DNA from: Phycicoccus sp. M110.8
Lineage (GTDB): Bacteria > Actinomycetota > Actinomycetes > Actinomycetales > Dermatophilaceae
Direction: 5' to 3'
Assembly: GCF_032464895.1 (NCBI RefSeq)
Contig: NZ_JAWDIC010000001.1
Coordinates: forward strand, 1,550,001 to 1,614,000
DNA: 64,000 nucleotides
Position numbers and translations under genes: made by a program. The notes under the pieces are model-generated. The model ran no database searches. It worked only from the letters and a program-made list of their open reading frames with translations, and was not told the DNA's origin. Below are positions 39,226 to 48,419 of this stretch, piece after piece (within the stretch, counting starts at the first letter, position 1; each line of letters opens with the position of its first letter).

Positions 39226-39241
39226 GTCTCGGATCCCAGAC
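39226..39241. promoter_or_regulatory. Putative hut operator 2
   Basis: GTCTCGGATCCCAGAC, with arms GTCT...AGAC around GGATCC, lies 47 bp upstream of the outer hutH ATG. It differs from operator 1 (31813-31828) at two positions in the right half. A GGCATAC word directly adjoins it (39218-39224), placing TATGCC on the minus strand where a -10 could be. Confidence 0.72.
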
Positions 39242-39373
39242 CGTCCGACGGCGCCGGACGGGGGGCGCCCCACGGCCCGGGCTGGCCCGGGCCGGGCAGG
39301 ATGCCGTCGCCGACCCCTCGTCATCGGCGCCGGCGCCCTGTAGGTTGCGCCCACCGCAACGGAGGGGGAACCG

Positions 39374-40381
39374 GTGTTCAAGAAGCTCAACGACGCCCGC
39401 AAGGCCATGAGGGACGGACCGGGGTTGACGGCCCAGCTGGCACCGGACGACGCGGTGGTGGTGGACGCACCCGCCGACTTCGCGCTCCCGGCCGTCGAGG
39501 CCGCCCTGCGCGGCGAGCACGCCCCGGCCGCCGAGCTGCTCGCCTGGACCCGGCAGAACCGGGCCTGGGGCGACCGCAGCCACCTGGTCGCCACGCTCGG
39601 CCAGGCGTCCCTGCAGGCGCCGCAGTGGCTGGAGGCCTGGCGGGCCGAGGCGCCCGACGACCCCGACCTGGCGGTCGTCGCCTCCCGGCTCCTGGTCCTG
39701 CAGGCCTGGGAGCAGCGCAGTCACGCGCGCGCCAAGGACGTCACCCAAGAGCAGTTCGAGGCCTTCCACACGACGCTGGCCGACGCGACCGCGCAGATCC
39801 AGCGGGCGGTGGACCTCTCGCCGGGCGACCCGGAGCCGTGGGCCCTCGCGATCGTCCACGCCCGCGGGCTCGAGGCGCCGGCCGACGTCCTGCGGGGCTA
39901 CGTCGAGACGTTGTGGGAGGTCGACCGGTACCACTACGAGGGCACGTCGCAGGCGATGCAGTTCCTGGCGAAGAAGTGGTTCGGCTCGCACGAGCAGATG
40001 TACGCGTTCGTGCACGAGGCGGTCGACGGTGCGCCCGCCGACGCGCGCATCCAGGAGCTGCCGCTCGACGCCGTCCTCGAGCACCTCGCCGAGGACCCGT
40101 CGACCGCGCTGACCCAGGACCCCGCGCGGGTCGAGGACGCCGTCCGTCGCGGACAGGCGTACGTCGAGGCGAACGCCGACGCCGGCCACCACCTCACGGC
40201 GCAGACCCGCAACCTTCTGGTCCGGGTGCTGTTCCACCTCCACCGGTTCGACGAGGCCTACGACCAGCTCGTCGCGGTCGGACCGCACGCGACCGAGTTC
40301 CCCTGGGGCTACTGGGGCGACGCCCGAGAGGAGTTCCTCACCTACCGGCGGCACGTGGTCACCAAGAAGGCCACCGGGTGA
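39374..40381 (+). CDS. Hypothetical protein, TPR-like helical
   Basis: A 335-residue soluble protein with no family I can name. It is almost entirely alpha-helical, with Ala/Leu/Glu-rich helix pairs spaced as in tetratricopeptide repeats (EAALRGEHAPAAELLAWTRQN; AVDLSPGDPEPWALAIVHARG; LLVRVLFHLHRFDEAYDQLVAV). The protein begins FKKLNDARKAMRDGPG. Start GTG 39374 has GGAGGGGGA upstream. It is divergent from hutH, sharing the operator region, but shows no metabolic link. Confidence 0.75.
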   Translation: MFKKLNDARKAMRDGPGLTAQLAPDDAVVVDAPADFALPAVEAALRGEHAPAAELLAWTRQNRAWGDRSHLVATLGQASLQAPQWLEAWRAEAPDDPDLAVVASRLLVLQAWEQRSHARAKDVTQEQFEAFHTTLADATAQIQRAVDLSPGDPEPWALAIVHARGLEAPADVLRGYVETLWEVDRYHYEGTSQAMQFLAKKWFGSHEQMYAFVHEAVDGAPADARIQELPLDAVLEHLAEDPSTALTQDPARVEDAVRRGQAYVEANADAGHHLTAQTRNLLVRVLFHLHRFDEAYDQLVAVGPHATEFPWGYWGDAREEFLTYRRHVVTKKATG

Positions 40382-40477
40382 GGACGGCGGGCGAGGGCGG
40401 CCGGCTACCGCGCACGACCGGTCGCACGACATGACGGTGCACGGCAGGTCCGGTCACGGCACCTGCGGTGGTGGGGC

Positions 40478-41284
40478 GTGACCGCGATGGTGCTCATGGT
40501 CCGGGCCGCACCCGCGGACCTCGAGCGCCGGGCCGTCTGGGCCCTGTCGACCGTGCGGATCGCACCCGCGACCACACCGGGGTGGACCCTCGTCGACGTC
40601 GGCTCGGACGACCAGGCGGCGCTCGAGCGGGTCGCGGAGGAGGTCAGCAAGGTCGGGCCGGGGCTGCTCCTCGTTGTCGGGGAGTGGCGCAGTGCGCTGC
40701 AGCTGTGGGCGCGGGGCCGGCGACGGGCCACCGTGGGCTGGACCGCGGGGAGGGTCAACGGCCTGGACGCGGAGGCGTCCCGCTCGACGGCGGCCGAGCT
40801 CGAGCGGTGGCTCGGGGTCGACCCGCAACCACTGCTCCTCGTGCTGCGCTCCCCCGCATCGCCCGAGGACGGTTGGCAGTCGCTGGCCACCGTGCTCGGG
40901 CTGCCCGTGCCGTCCGGGTTCCCATACCGCGGGGCGGGCGAGCTCGACTCCGACCGGGCCCGGGTGCTCGAGCGCCGCACGCTGCTCGAGGCGGCCGCCG
41001 ACGACCACGGTTCCGGCCAGCTGCCCTCTGCACCCGACCGCACGCCGGAGCCCGCGTGGCGGCTCGCCGGGCGCGTCCTGCTCGTGCTGGTGTTCGTCTC
41101 CGGCATCGCCTGGACGCTCAGCCGCGACGACCCCCGGTACGTCACGGTGGTGGCCCTGGCCCTCGGGACCGTCGCGAGCGTGCCCGAGGTCGTCCGGCAG
41201 GTCGGCCTGCGCCGGCGCGCGGCCGGACGCGCGCGGCCGACCGGGTCGGGTCCGGCTGGACCCGACCCGGTCGACGGCGACTGA
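40478..41284 (+). CDS. Hypothetical protein with C-terminal membrane helices
   Basis: A 268-residue protein of unknown family. The first ~180 residues are soluble, with two motifs resembling nucleotide or small-molecule binding loops but no recognised signature. Two hydrophobic segments near 190-235 (WRLAGRVLLVLVFVSGIAWTL; YVTVVALALGTVASVPEVV) suggest a membrane anchor with a short basic tail. Start GTG 40478 or ATG 40487. It is 96 bp after the TPR-like gene on the same strand. Confidence 0.65.
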   Translation: MTAMVLMVRAAPADLERRAVWALSTVRIAPATTPGWTLVDVGSDDQAALERVAEEVSKVGPGLLLVVGEWRSALQLWARGRRRATVGWTAGRVNGLDAEASRSTAAELERWLGVDPQPLLLVLRSPASPEDGWQSLATVLGLPVPSGFPYRGAGELDSDRARVLERRTLLEAAADDHGSGQLPSAPDRTPEPAWRLAGRVLLVLVFVSGIAWTLSRDDPRYVTVVALALGTVASVPEVVRQVGLRRRAAGRARPTGSGPAGPDPVDGD

Positions 41285-41366
41285 CCTCGCACCTGCGCGC
41301 CTGTGTGGGAGCGGGCCGGTGCGGGCGCGAGCTGGTGTGGGCGCGGGCGGGACCGTGTGCCGCGGG

Positions 41367-41759
41367 TCAGCCGGGCTTGACCGCCAGGACCGGGCAGGGG
41401 GCGTCGAGGAGGACGCGCTGCGCCGTCGACCCGAGGATGAGCTTGCCGACCGGGGTGCGGTGCCGCAGCCCGATGACGAGCACCGAGGCGTCGACCTCCC
41501 GAGCCACGGCGAGCAACGCCTCGGCGGGGTCGCTGCCCTCCTCGACCCGGCGCACGCTGGCGTCGAGGCCGAGCTCGGCCAGGTCGCGGCCGACCCGCGC
41601 GAGCTGGTCGTCGGGCGCCCGGTGGGCGTCGGCGAGCACGTCGTCGCGGGACATGTTGACCACGAGCAGCGGCTCGTGCCGCCGGCGGGCCTCCTGCGCG
41701 GCGTGCGAGAGCGCCGCTTCGCCGAACGCGTTGGGGACGTACCCCGTGAGCACCGTCAT
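41367..41759 (-). CDS. Universal stress protein (UspA family)
   Basis: A 130-residue single-domain Usp. The C-terminal GLRHRTPVGKLILGSTAQRVLLDAPCPVLAVKPG contains the G-x(n)-GST ATP-binding pattern typical of nucleotide-binding Usps. It follows tctA by 9 bp on the same strand and is probably the last gene of the tctCBA transcript. Start ATG 41757-41759. Confidence 0.92.
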   Translation of the reverse strand: MTVLTGYVPNAFGEAALSHAAQEARRRHEPLLVVNMSRDDVLADAHRAPDDQLARVGRDLAELGLDASVRRVEEGSDPAEALLAVAREVDASVLVIGLRHRTPVGKLILGSTAQRVLLDAPCPVLAVKPG

Positions 41760-41768
41760 CGTTCCTCC

Positions 41769-43412
41769 TCAGCCGGCCCAGCCGGGTTCGCTGCCACCAC
41801 GACCGGACTGCGCGACCGCGGCCCGTGCGTCGACCGGCCGCTCCTGCGGGCCCGTCGCGTCGAGGTCGGCGTGTGCCGAGCCGTCGCCGCTGCCGTCCCC
41901 ACCACCGGGACGGTCACCGCCGCCGCCGCCACGGCCACGCCGCAGCAGACCGCCGATCAGCGGCCACGCGAGGGCGACCACGATCAGCACGTAGCAGACC
42001 CAGGCCACCGGACCGCCGACCAGTCCCGAGATGTCCCCACCCGTGAGCTGGAGCGACTGCCGACCCTTGCGCTCGACGAGGGGACCGAGGATGACGCCCA
42101 CGATGAGCGGCAGCACCGGCAGCCCGAACCGCCGCATGGCGAACCCGAGCAGGCCCAGCACAAGCAGCAGCCACAGGTCGAACGGCTGGCTGTTCACGGC
42201 ATACGCACCCATGGACGCGAAGAACAGGATGCCCGCGTAGAGGTAGGGCCGCGGGATCTGCAGCAGCTTGGCCCACGCCGGGGCGAGGGGCAGGTTGAGC
42301 AGCAGCAGCATCGTGTTGCCGATGAACAGGCTGGCGATGAGCGCCCACACCAGCGCCGGCTCCTTGGTGAGCAGGAGCGGTCCCGGCTCGATGCCCCAGC
42401 CCTGGAGGGCGGCGAGCATGATCGCGGCGGTCGCGTTGGTCGGCAGGCCGAGGGCGAGCATCGGCACGAGCGTCCCTGCGGCAGAGGCGTTGTTGGCCGC
42501 CTCCGGCCCGGCGACACCCTCGATGGCGCCCTTGCCGAACTCCTCGGGGTGCTTCGAGAGCTTCTTCTCGGCCGTGTAGGACAGCAGCGTCGGGATCTCC
42601 GCGCCACCGGCCGGCATCGCCCCGAAGGGGAAGCCGAGGAGGGTGCCGCGCAGCCACGGCTTCCACGAGCGGGACCAGTCGCTGCGACCCATCCACGGCC
42701 GCCCGACCGGGATGACCTCGCCGGCCTTGCGCCGCAGGTGGGCGGCGACCCACAGGGCCTCGCCGACCGCGAAGATGCCGACCGCCACCACGACGACGTC
42801 GATGCCGTCGGCGAGCTGCGGCAGGCCGCCGGTGAGGCGCTGCTGGCCGGTGACGAAGTCGATCCCGACGACGCCGATGGTCAGGCCCACCAGGAGCGAG
42901 GCCAGGCCACGCACGCGCGAGGCGCCGAGGACGGCGGTGACCCCCGTGAAGGTGAGCAGGATGATCGCGAGGTACTCGGGCGCGCCGAGGCTGATCGCGA
43001 ACTTCGCCACCTGCGGCATGAGGAAGACGATCCCGAGGGTGCCGATGGTGCCGGCGATGAAGGACCCGATGGCCGAGGTCGCCAGCGCCTGGGCGGCGCG
43101 GCCGGCCTTGGCCATCTTGTTGCCCTCGATGGCCGTGACCACCGACGCCGACTCACCCGGGGTGTTGAGCAGGATCGAGGTCGTCGACCCGCCGTACATG
43201 CCGCCGTAGAAGATGCCGGCGAACAGGATCAGGCCCTCGACGGGCTGCAGGCCGTAGGTGATCGGCAGGAGCAGGGCGACCGTCATGGCCGGCCCGATGC
43301 CCGGCAGGACGCCGACGGCGGTGCCGACGGTCACGCCGAGCAGCGCGATGAGGAGGTTCATCGGCGACAGCACGTCGCCGAAGCCCCCGAGGAGGCTCAG
43401 GAGGTTGTCCAT
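41769..43412 (-). CDS. tctA: Tripartite tricarboxylate transporter, large membrane subunit TctA
   Basis: A 547-residue, ~12-helix permease. The family motif [24 protein letters not shown] near the N-terminus and [20 protein letters not shown] are both seen, with a second half ([20 protein letters not shown]) repeating the pattern. The last 50 residues are Gly/Asp-rich and cytosolic. Its start ATG shares one base with the tctB stop (TGATG, 43410-43414), indicating coupling. Works with TctB and the binding protein TctC to import a carboxylate (citrate-like) by cation symport; the real substrate is unknown. Confidence 0.95.
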   Translation of the reverse strand: MDNLLSLLGGFGDVLSPMNLLIALLGVTVGTAVGVLPGIGPAMTVALLLPITYGLQPVEGLILFAGIFYGGMYGGSTTSILLNTPGESASVVTAIEGNKMAKAGRAAQALATSAIGSFIAGTIGTLGIVFLMPQVAKFAISLGAPEYLAIILLTFTGVTAVLGASRVRGLASLLVGLTIGVVGIDFVTGQQRLTGGLPQLADGIDVVVVAVGIFAVGEALWVAAHLRRKAGEVIPVGRPWMGRSDWSRSWKPWLRGTLLGFPFGAMPAGGAEIPTLLSYTAEKKLSKHPEEFGKGAIEGVAGPEAANNASAAGTLVPMLALGLPTNATAAIMLAALQGWGIEPGPLLLTKEPALVWALIASLFIGNTMLLLLNLPLAPAWAKLLQIPRPYLYAGILFFASMGAYAVNSQPFDLWLLLVLGLLGFAMRRFGLPVLPLIVGVILGPLVERKGRQSLQLTGGDISGLVGGPVAWVCYVLIVVALAWPLIGGLLRRGRGGGGGDRPGGGDGSGDGSAHADLDATGPQERPVDARAAVAQSGRGGSEPGWAG

Positions 43413-43924
43413 CAGAGGATTCCCTGGAGGATGCCGGCGGGCAGGTTGACCCCGAGCCCGATGGCGAACGCGTAGAAGGTGACGAGGGACAGGGCCACCC
43501 CGGCCGCGAGGCCACGGACGTGGTGGCGGTTGCCGAGCGCGAACGCCGAGCCCCAGAAGAGCAGGGCCCCGCTGATCACCCAGCCGAGCGGCTCGATGAG
43601 CAGGGCGTTGACCGCGAAGGCCGCGACGAGCAGGCCGATCGTGCGCCAGTCGACGCTCGTGGAGAGGTCGACGTCCTCGCCCTCCTCCGCCTCGCCGGCG
43701 CCGCCGCGGGCGACGTCGATGGCGTAGAAGACGGCGACGACGAGGAGCAGCACCCCGAGCAGGATCGGCATGGGCTTGGGCCCGACCGGGTCGTTGCTGC
43801 TGGAGACGTGGCCGATGCGGCTGGCGTCGAACAGGACGTAGGCGCCGAGCAGGGCAAGGCCCGCGCACAGTCCGTACTGTGCGCGGTCCTTGACCTGCGG
43901 GCGGCCCGAGGTGGGCTGGGTCAT
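43412..43924 (-). CDS. tctB: Tripartite tricarboxylate transporter, small membrane subunit TctB
   Basis: A 170-residue four-helix protein, poorly conserved in sequence as is typical of TctB. Hydrophobic segments include [41 protein letters not shown] and [20 protein letters not shown]. An acidic loop ([11 protein letters not shown]) separates the second and third. Start ATG overlaps the tctC stop by 4 nt; the stop overlaps tctA. Assigned by position and topology. Confidence 0.9.
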   Translation of the reverse strand: MTQPTSGRPQVKDRAQYGLCAGLALLGAYVLFDASRIGHVSSSNDPVGPKPMPILLGVLLLVVAVFYAIDVARGGAGEAEEGEDVDLSTSVDWRTIGLLVAAFAVNALLIEPLGWVISGALLFWGSAFALGNRHHVRGLAAGVALSLVTFYAFAIGLGVNLPAGILQGIL

Positions 43925-44931
43925 GCCAGGCCGAGCTGCTTGAGGATCTCGGCGACCTGCGTGTCCTGCTCCTTCATGAAGGTGCTGAACTCGTCACCGG
44001 TCTGGAACGCGTCGGTCCAGCCGCGCTTCTTCTCCTCGTCCTTCCACGCCTGGGTGTCGTGCATCTTCGTCAGGGCGTCGGTCCAGGCCTTCTTGTCGGC
44101 GTCCGAGATCCCGGGGGGCGCCACGATGCCGCGCCAGTTGGTGAAGACCAGGTCGATGCCCTGCTCCTTGAGGGTCTTCACGTCCTTGAGCGCCTCGATC
44201 GGCTGCTCGCTGGTCACCGCCAGGACACGCACGTCGCCGGCCTCGACCTGGTCGAGGAACTCGCCGAAGCCGCTGGCGCCGAAGGCGATCTTGTTGCCGA
44301 GCAGCGCCGGGAGGAGCTCGCCGCCGCCGTCGTAGGAGACGTAGCTGACCTGCTTGGGGTCGATGCCGACGGCCTTCGCGAGCTGCATCGGCAGCAGGTG
44401 GTCGGGGCCACCCGGGGAGGAGCCACCGCCCACGGCGACCTTCTTCGGGTCGGCCTTCCACGCGGCGACGAGCTGGTTGATGTCCTTGTACGGGGAGTCC
44501 TTGGGCACGACGATCGCACCGGCCTCCTCGATCAGCTTGGCGATCGGCGTGGTCTCCGCGAGGGTCGCCTTCGACTTCTGGGTGTATGCCGCGCCGACGA
44601 CGCCCAGCCCCATCTGCATGGCGAGCTTGCCGTTGCCCTTCTCGTTGACGACGCGCTGCAGGCCGACGGTGCCACCGGCACCGGGCAGGTTGAACACCTG
44701 GACGGAGCCGGTGATCTTCTGCGCCTCGAGGACCTTGGCCGCGGTGCGGGCGGTCGTGTCGTAGCCACCACCGGGGCTGTTCGGGACCATGAGCTGCAGG
44801 CCGGTCGCGGGCTTGCCGCCGTCGGCCGAGGACGACGCGGTCCCCTTGGCGGCCGTGGCGCCACAGGCGCTGAGCAGCAGGGCGGCCACGGCGGTGGCTG
44901 CCGCGAGGGCGGTCGTGGGACGGGCTCTCAT
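43921..44931 (-). CDS. tctC: Tripartite tricarboxylate transporter substrate-binding lipoprotein TctC
   Basis: A 336-residue Bug/TctC-type receptor. The signal peptide ends in the lipobox LLLSAC. The family's binding loop is visible as [21 protein letters not shown], with the second pocket sequence [17 protein letters not shown]. It catches the substrate for TctAB. It is the first gene of the tctCBA-usp unit and divergent from a CitAB-type two-component system that is expected to induce it. Start ATG 44929-44931 with GAAAGG 8 nt before. Confidence 0.95.
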   Translation of the reverse strand: MRARPTTALAAATAVAALLLSACGATAAKGTASSSADGGKPATGLQLMVPNSPGGGYDTTARTAAKVLEAQKITGSVQVFNLPGAGGTVGLQRVVNEKGNGKLAMQMGLGVVGAAYTQKSKATLAETTPIAKLIEEAGAIVVPKDSPYKDINQLVAAWKADPKKVAVGGGSSPGGPDHLLPMQLAKAVGIDPKQVSYVSYDGGGELLPALLGNKIAFGASGFGEFLDQVEAGDVRVLAVTSEQPIEALKDVKTLKEQGIDLVFTNWRGIVAPPGISDADKKAWTDALTKMHDTQAWKDEEKKRGWTDAFQTGDEFSTFMKEQDTQVAEILKQLGLA

Positions 44932-44975
44932 CGTTGAGACCTTTCGTCGTGCAGGACGTTCAGGGGGGAGACTTC

Positions 44976-44995
44976 CGCTCGCGGGGAGGCGAGCG
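44976..44995. promoter_or_regulatory. Inverted repeat in the tct/two-component intergenic region
   Basis: CGCTCGC-GGGGAG-GCGAGCG lies midway in the 112-bp gap between tctC and the sensor-kinase gene. It is a candidate binding site for the response regulator or a short hairpin. No clear -10/-35 pair was found on either strand. Confidence 0.45.
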
Positions 44996-45043
44996 CCATG
45001 ATCGTGGCGGCCACCTCCCCGGCCCGTCCCCCTTCTGTCAGCA

Positions 45044-46681
45044 GTGAAGGTTGAGTTCATAGTGTTCGTACGCCGGCGCCGGCGGCCCACCCTGGCCGGC
45101 CAGCTGCTCGTCCTGCAGCTGGCGGTGGTCGTCGTGGTGCTCGTGCTCGTCGGTGCAGTGTCCCTCGCGCAGTCCGAGGCGACGTTCCGCGGGGTCGAGG
45201 GCCGGCGGGTCAGCGCGCTGGCCGAGCAGCTCGGGGGCAACCCCCTCGTCCGGTCCAACCTCGCCACACCCTCGACCCGCACCGGCCTGGCCACGCTGGG
45301 GCAGTCGGTCGTGACGCAGTCCCGGGTGACGTCGGTGACCTTCGCCGACGCCGACGAGGACGTCCGCACCTCGACCGACCCGTCGCTGGAGGGCGGTCGG
45401 ATCCCGTTGCCGCGCAAGGCCGTTGCCGACGGGGCGAGCTGGTCGGGGACGCTCGAGCTGTTCGGGCAGCGGCAGATCGTGAGCCAGGTCCCGGTCTTCA
45501 GCGTGGCGGACAAGCACGTCGGCGAGCACCTCGGCACCGTCATGATCACCGAGGCGTTCCCGTCGGCGTGGCAGCGCCTGCGAGGCGCGTCGTCGTACCT
45601 GCTCACCTACCTCGGGACTGCGCTCATCGTGGGGCTCGTCGGGTCCTGGCTGCTGGCGGAGCGCATCAAGCGGCAGACCCTGGGCATGGAGCCCGAGGAG
45701 ATCACCGGACTCGTGGAGCACCGCGAGGCCCTGCTCTACGGCATCGCCGAGGGCGTGGTCGCGCTCGACCCGCAGGGACGCATCACGCTCGTCAACGACG
45801 TCGCGCGCCGGCTGCTCGACCTGCCCGAGCACGCGACCGGGCTGAGCCTCGCCGACCTGCGGATCACCGGCCGCCTGCTGTCGGTGCTCACCGGTGACGG
45901 CGAGGCCACCGACGAGGTCGTCGTCCGGCGCGGCCGGGTCCTGGTCATGAACCGGATGAGCGTCGACAAGGACGGCCGCCACCTGGGCACCGTCACCACG
46001 CTGCGCGACCGGACCGCCCTGGCCGCGCTCGAGCGCGAGCTCGGGTCGTTCCGCAGCAGCACCCAGCTGCTGCGGGCCCAGCGGCACGAGTTCGCCAACC
46101 AGCTGCACACGATCAGCGGCCTCATCCAGATCGGCGAGTACGACGAGGTGGTGCGCTACGTGGACGCCGTCAGCGAGCGCCGCCACTCCCTCGACCTGTC
46201 GGTCAACAGCCGGGTCCGCGACCCCGCCGTCGGGGTGCTCCTCATGGCCAAGGCGTCGATCGCGGCCGAGCGGCGCGTCGACCTGCGGATCAGCGACGAC
46301 ACCTCGCTCGACCGGCTCGACACCGAGGACTCCGCCGACGTGGCCACCGTCGTCGGCAACCTCGTCGACAACGCGATCGACGCCGCCGCCGGCAGCACCG
46401 GCTCGTGGGTCGAGGTCGGCATCGCGCACGACAGCACGACGGTGCGGATCACCGTGCGCGACTCGGGTCCCGGCGTCGCGGACGACGTCGCCGACTCCGT
46501 CTTCGACCAGGGTGTCACGAGCAAGACCGACGGCGAGGGCGAGCACGGGATCGGCCTCGCGCTCACCCGGCTGGTGTGCCGCCGGCGCGGCGGTGAGGCG
46601 GAGTTCCACAACACCGCCGACGGCGCCGTCTTCACCGCCCACCTCACGGTCACCCCGGTCCCCGAGGCGGTGGCCCGGTGA
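45044..46681 (+). CDS. Sensor histidine kinase, CitA/DcuS/DctS family
   Basis: A 545-residue membrane kinase. An N-terminal helix (GQLLVLQLAVVVVVLVLVGAV), a ~140-residue extracytoplasmic PAS-like sensor, a second helix (YLLTYLGTALIVGLVGSWLLA), a cytosolic PAS (~220-330) and a SpoOB-type kinase core follow. The phospho-accepting His is in LRAQRHEFANQLHTISGL; the N-box NLVDNAIDAA and G-box HGIGLAL are intact. Such kinases sense di- or tricarboxylates and activate adjacent tct genes. Start GTG 45044 or GTG 45062; neither has a clear Shine-Dalgarno. The response-regulator gene overlaps by 4 nt. Confidence 0.94.
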   Translation: MKVEFIVFVRRRRRPTLAGQLLVLQLAVVVVVLVLVGAVSLAQSEATFRGVEGRRVSALAEQLGGNPLVRSNLATPSTRTGLATLGQSVVTQSRVTSVTFADADEDVRTSTDPSLEGGRIPLPRKAVADGASWSGTLELFGQRQIVSQVPVFSVADKHVGEHLGTVMITEAFPSAWQRLRGASSYLLTYLGTALIVGLVGSWLLAERIKRQTLGMEPEEITGLVEHREALLYGIAEGVVALDPQGRITLVNDVARRLLDLPEHATGLSLADLRITGRLLSVLTGDGEATDEVVVRRGRVLVMNRMSVDKDGRHLGTVTTLRDRTALAALERELGSFRSSTQLLRAQRHEFANQLHTISGLIQIGEYDEVVRYVDAVSERRHSLDLSVNSRVRDPAVGVLLMAKASIAAERRVDLRISDDTSLDRLDTEDSADVATVVGNLVDNAIDAAAGSTGSWVEVGIAHDSTTVRITVRDSGPGVADDVADSVFDQGVTSKTDGEGEHGIGLALTRLVCRRRGGEAEFHNTADGAVFTAHLTVTPVPEAVAR

Positions 46682-47397
46682 GCGGCCCGACGCCCACCCG
46701 GGCCGACGGCGCGGTGGCCGGGAACGGCATACGCGTCCTCATCGTCGACGACGACTTCATGGTGGCGCGGGTGCACACGGGCTTCGTCGAGAAGGTCGAG
46801 GGGTTCGAGGTGGTCGGCGTCGCACACACCGCCGCGGACGCCCTCGCCCAGGTCACCGAGCACCAGCCGGACCTCGTGCTGCTCGACATGTACCTGCCCG
46901 ACCGGTTCGGCCTCGACGTCCTCGGCGAGCTGCGCCGCGCTGGCCGCGACTGCGACGTCATCGTCATCACCGCGGCCCGCGAGCTCGACGCCGTGCGCGG
47001 GGCGATCCAGCGCGGCGTGGTCGACTACGTGCTCAAGCCGTTCGGCTTCCAGGACCTGCGCGAGCGCCTCGAGCGGTATGCCGCGCAGCGCCAGCTCCTG
47101 CGCGGCGACGCCGACCAGGTCGACGGCCAGGCCGAGATCGACCGGGTCCTCGCCCGCGCCGGCTCGGGTTCGACCGTGCTGCCCAAGGGCCTCAGCCCGG
47201 AGACCGTGGCCGTCGTCGCCGACGCGCTGCGGACCGCCGACGGCACCCTGTCGGCGACCGAGGCCGCCGAGGCGGTCGGCATCTCCCGGGTGAGCGCCCG
47301 GCGCTACCTGGAGTACTTCGTCAGCACCGGGCGGGCGGAGGTCACCCTCCGCTACGGCAGCACCGGCCGTCCCGAACGGCGCTACCGCCGTGCCTGA
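46678..47397 (+). CDS. Response regulator, CitB/DctR family
   Basis: A 239-residue regulator. The receiver domain has acidic pocket VDDDF, phospho-acceptor Asp in LVLLDMYLPD, Thr in VITAARE and Lys in VLKPFGFQDL. The C-terminal helix-turn-helix is the YcbB/CitB type (TLSATEAAEAVGISRVSARRYLEYF). It starts at GTG 46678, overlapping the kinase stop by 4 nt, and its 3' end overlaps the following IclR gene by 8 nt. Confidence 0.94.
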   Translation: MSGPTPTRADGAVAGNGIRVLIVDDDFMVARVHTGFVEKVEGFEVVGVAHTAADALAQVTEHQPDLVLLDMYLPDRFGLDVLGELRRAGRDCDVIVITAARELDAVRGAIQRGVVDYVLKPFGFQDLRERLERYAAQRQLLRGDADQVDGQAEIDRVLARAGSGSTVLPKGLSPETVAVVADALRTADGTLSATEAAEAVGISRVSARRYLEYFVSTGRAEVTLRYGSTGRPERRYRRA

Positions 47398-48250
47398 GGC
47401 GCAGGACCGCGAGCCGGCCGGCCCCGAGCTGGCCGGCCCCGGGCTGGCCGGCCCCGGGCTGGCTGGCCCCACGGGACGCGCCGCGTCCTCCGCCAACGCC
47501 CCCGCCGCCCGGCACGCCCTCGACGTCCTCACCCTGCTGGCCCGGCACACCGAGCCCCTGCCCGCAGGGGCCATCGCCCGCGACCTCGGCCTCCCGCGCT
47601 CGACGACCTACCACCTGCTGGCGGTGCTGCGGGACGCCGGCTTCGTCACCCACCTGCCCGAGGACCGCCGCTACGGCCTGGGCGTCGCGGCCTTCGAGCT
47701 GGGCTCGGCCTACCAGCGCCAGGCACCGCTGCAGCGCATCGCCCGCCCGCTCCTCGGCCGGCTCGTGGACGCCACGACCCACAACGCCCACCTGGCGGTG
47801 CTCCACGGCCGCGACGTCCTCTACGTCATCGAGGAGCGCGCACCGGGCCGGCCCCTGCTCGTCACCGATGTCGGCGTGCGGCTGCCGGCCACCCTCACGG
47901 CGAGCGGCCTGGCCATGCTGGCCGAGCTGCCCGCCGCGCAGGTGCGGGCGCTCTTCCCGCACCGCGACACGCTGGTCCAGCGCGACGGGCGGGGGCCCGC
48001 GAGCGTCACCGAGCTGCGGCGGGAGCTCACCGCCGTGCGCGCCCGCGGGTACGCCACAGAGGACGGTTCGGTGAGCCCCGGCCTCGCGTCGGTGGCGCGG
48101 GCCGTCCTGGACCACACCGGCCACCCGGTCGCGGGGATCGCGGTCACCTTCCCCCGGGACGAGGTCGACGCGGCCGAGCAGGAGCGCCTCGTCGCGGCCG
48201 TGACCCGCACCGCGGCCGCGCTGACGGCCCGCATCCGCGGAGCTCGCTGA
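47390..48250 (+). CDS. IclR-family transcriptional regulator
   Basis: A 286-residue regulator. A Pro/Gly/Ala-rich N-terminal tail with the fifteen-base repeat GLAGP (x3, 47428-47472) precedes the winged HTH (GAIARDLGLPRSTTYHLLAVLRDAGF). The IclR effector domain contains LLVTDVGVRLPATLTASGLAMLAELPA and the SVSPGLASVARAVLDHTGHPVAGIAV block. It starts at GTG 47390 inside the response-regulator end. Targets are unknown; IclR proteins often control aromatic or amino-acid catabolism, so a role in the tct or hut genes is possible but not shown. Confidence 0.9.
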   Translation: MPEAQDREPAGPELAGPGLAGPGLAGPTGRAASSANAPAARHALDVLTLLARHTEPLPAGAIARDLGLPRSTTYHLLAVLRDAGFVTHLPEDRRYGLGVAAFELGSAYQRQAPLQRIARPLLGRLVDATTHNAHLAVLHGRDVLYVIEERAPGRPLLVTDVGVRLPATLTASGLAMLAELPAAQVRALFPHRDTLVQRDGRGPASVTELRRELTAVRARGYATEDGSVSPGLASVARAVLDHTGHPVAGIAVTFPRDEVDAAEQERLVAAVTRTAAALTARIRGAR

Positions 48251-48316
48251 CTCCATCGGCGACAGCCGCACCGACACCAGCCGCCGCTGGAAGCCACCCG
48301 CCGCCGCCCGCGGTCC

Positions 48317-48356
48317 TTGAGCGACTGCAGCGGTCCGGGCCGCTGCAACCGCTCAA
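48317..48356. terminator. Long interrupted inverted repeat after the IclR gene
   Basis: TTGAGCG-AC-TGCAGCGG pairs with CCGCTGCA-AC-CGCTCAA around the loop TCCGGG: 7 + 8 bp with a symmetrical 2-nt internal loop. It lies 66 bp past the IclR stop and 64 bp before the next start, so it is most likely a rho-independent terminator. The outer arm resembles half a HAIR site but the spacing is wrong. Confidence 0.7.
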
Positions 48357-48419
48357 AGACGCTAGCTCCACGGTCGACCCGGGTCCTGCCACACTGGCCT
48401 GCGGGACCGAGGGGGGACC

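Noticed and set aside
35817-39241. A third hut operator between hutH and hutU (37476-37604)
   Set aside because: Only loose matches (GTCTTTGCGCGATCTC) were seen; the palindrome is not kept.
40674-43475. A 933-codon open frame on the plus strand across usp and tctA
   Set aside because: Antisense to tctA, whose overlap with tctB and family motifs are clear.
48317-48356. CTTGAGC half-site as a fourth HAIR operator
   Set aside because: The partner arm lies far outside the 7-bp spacing; the structure is an interrupted hairpin after a gene, so a terminator is the better reading.
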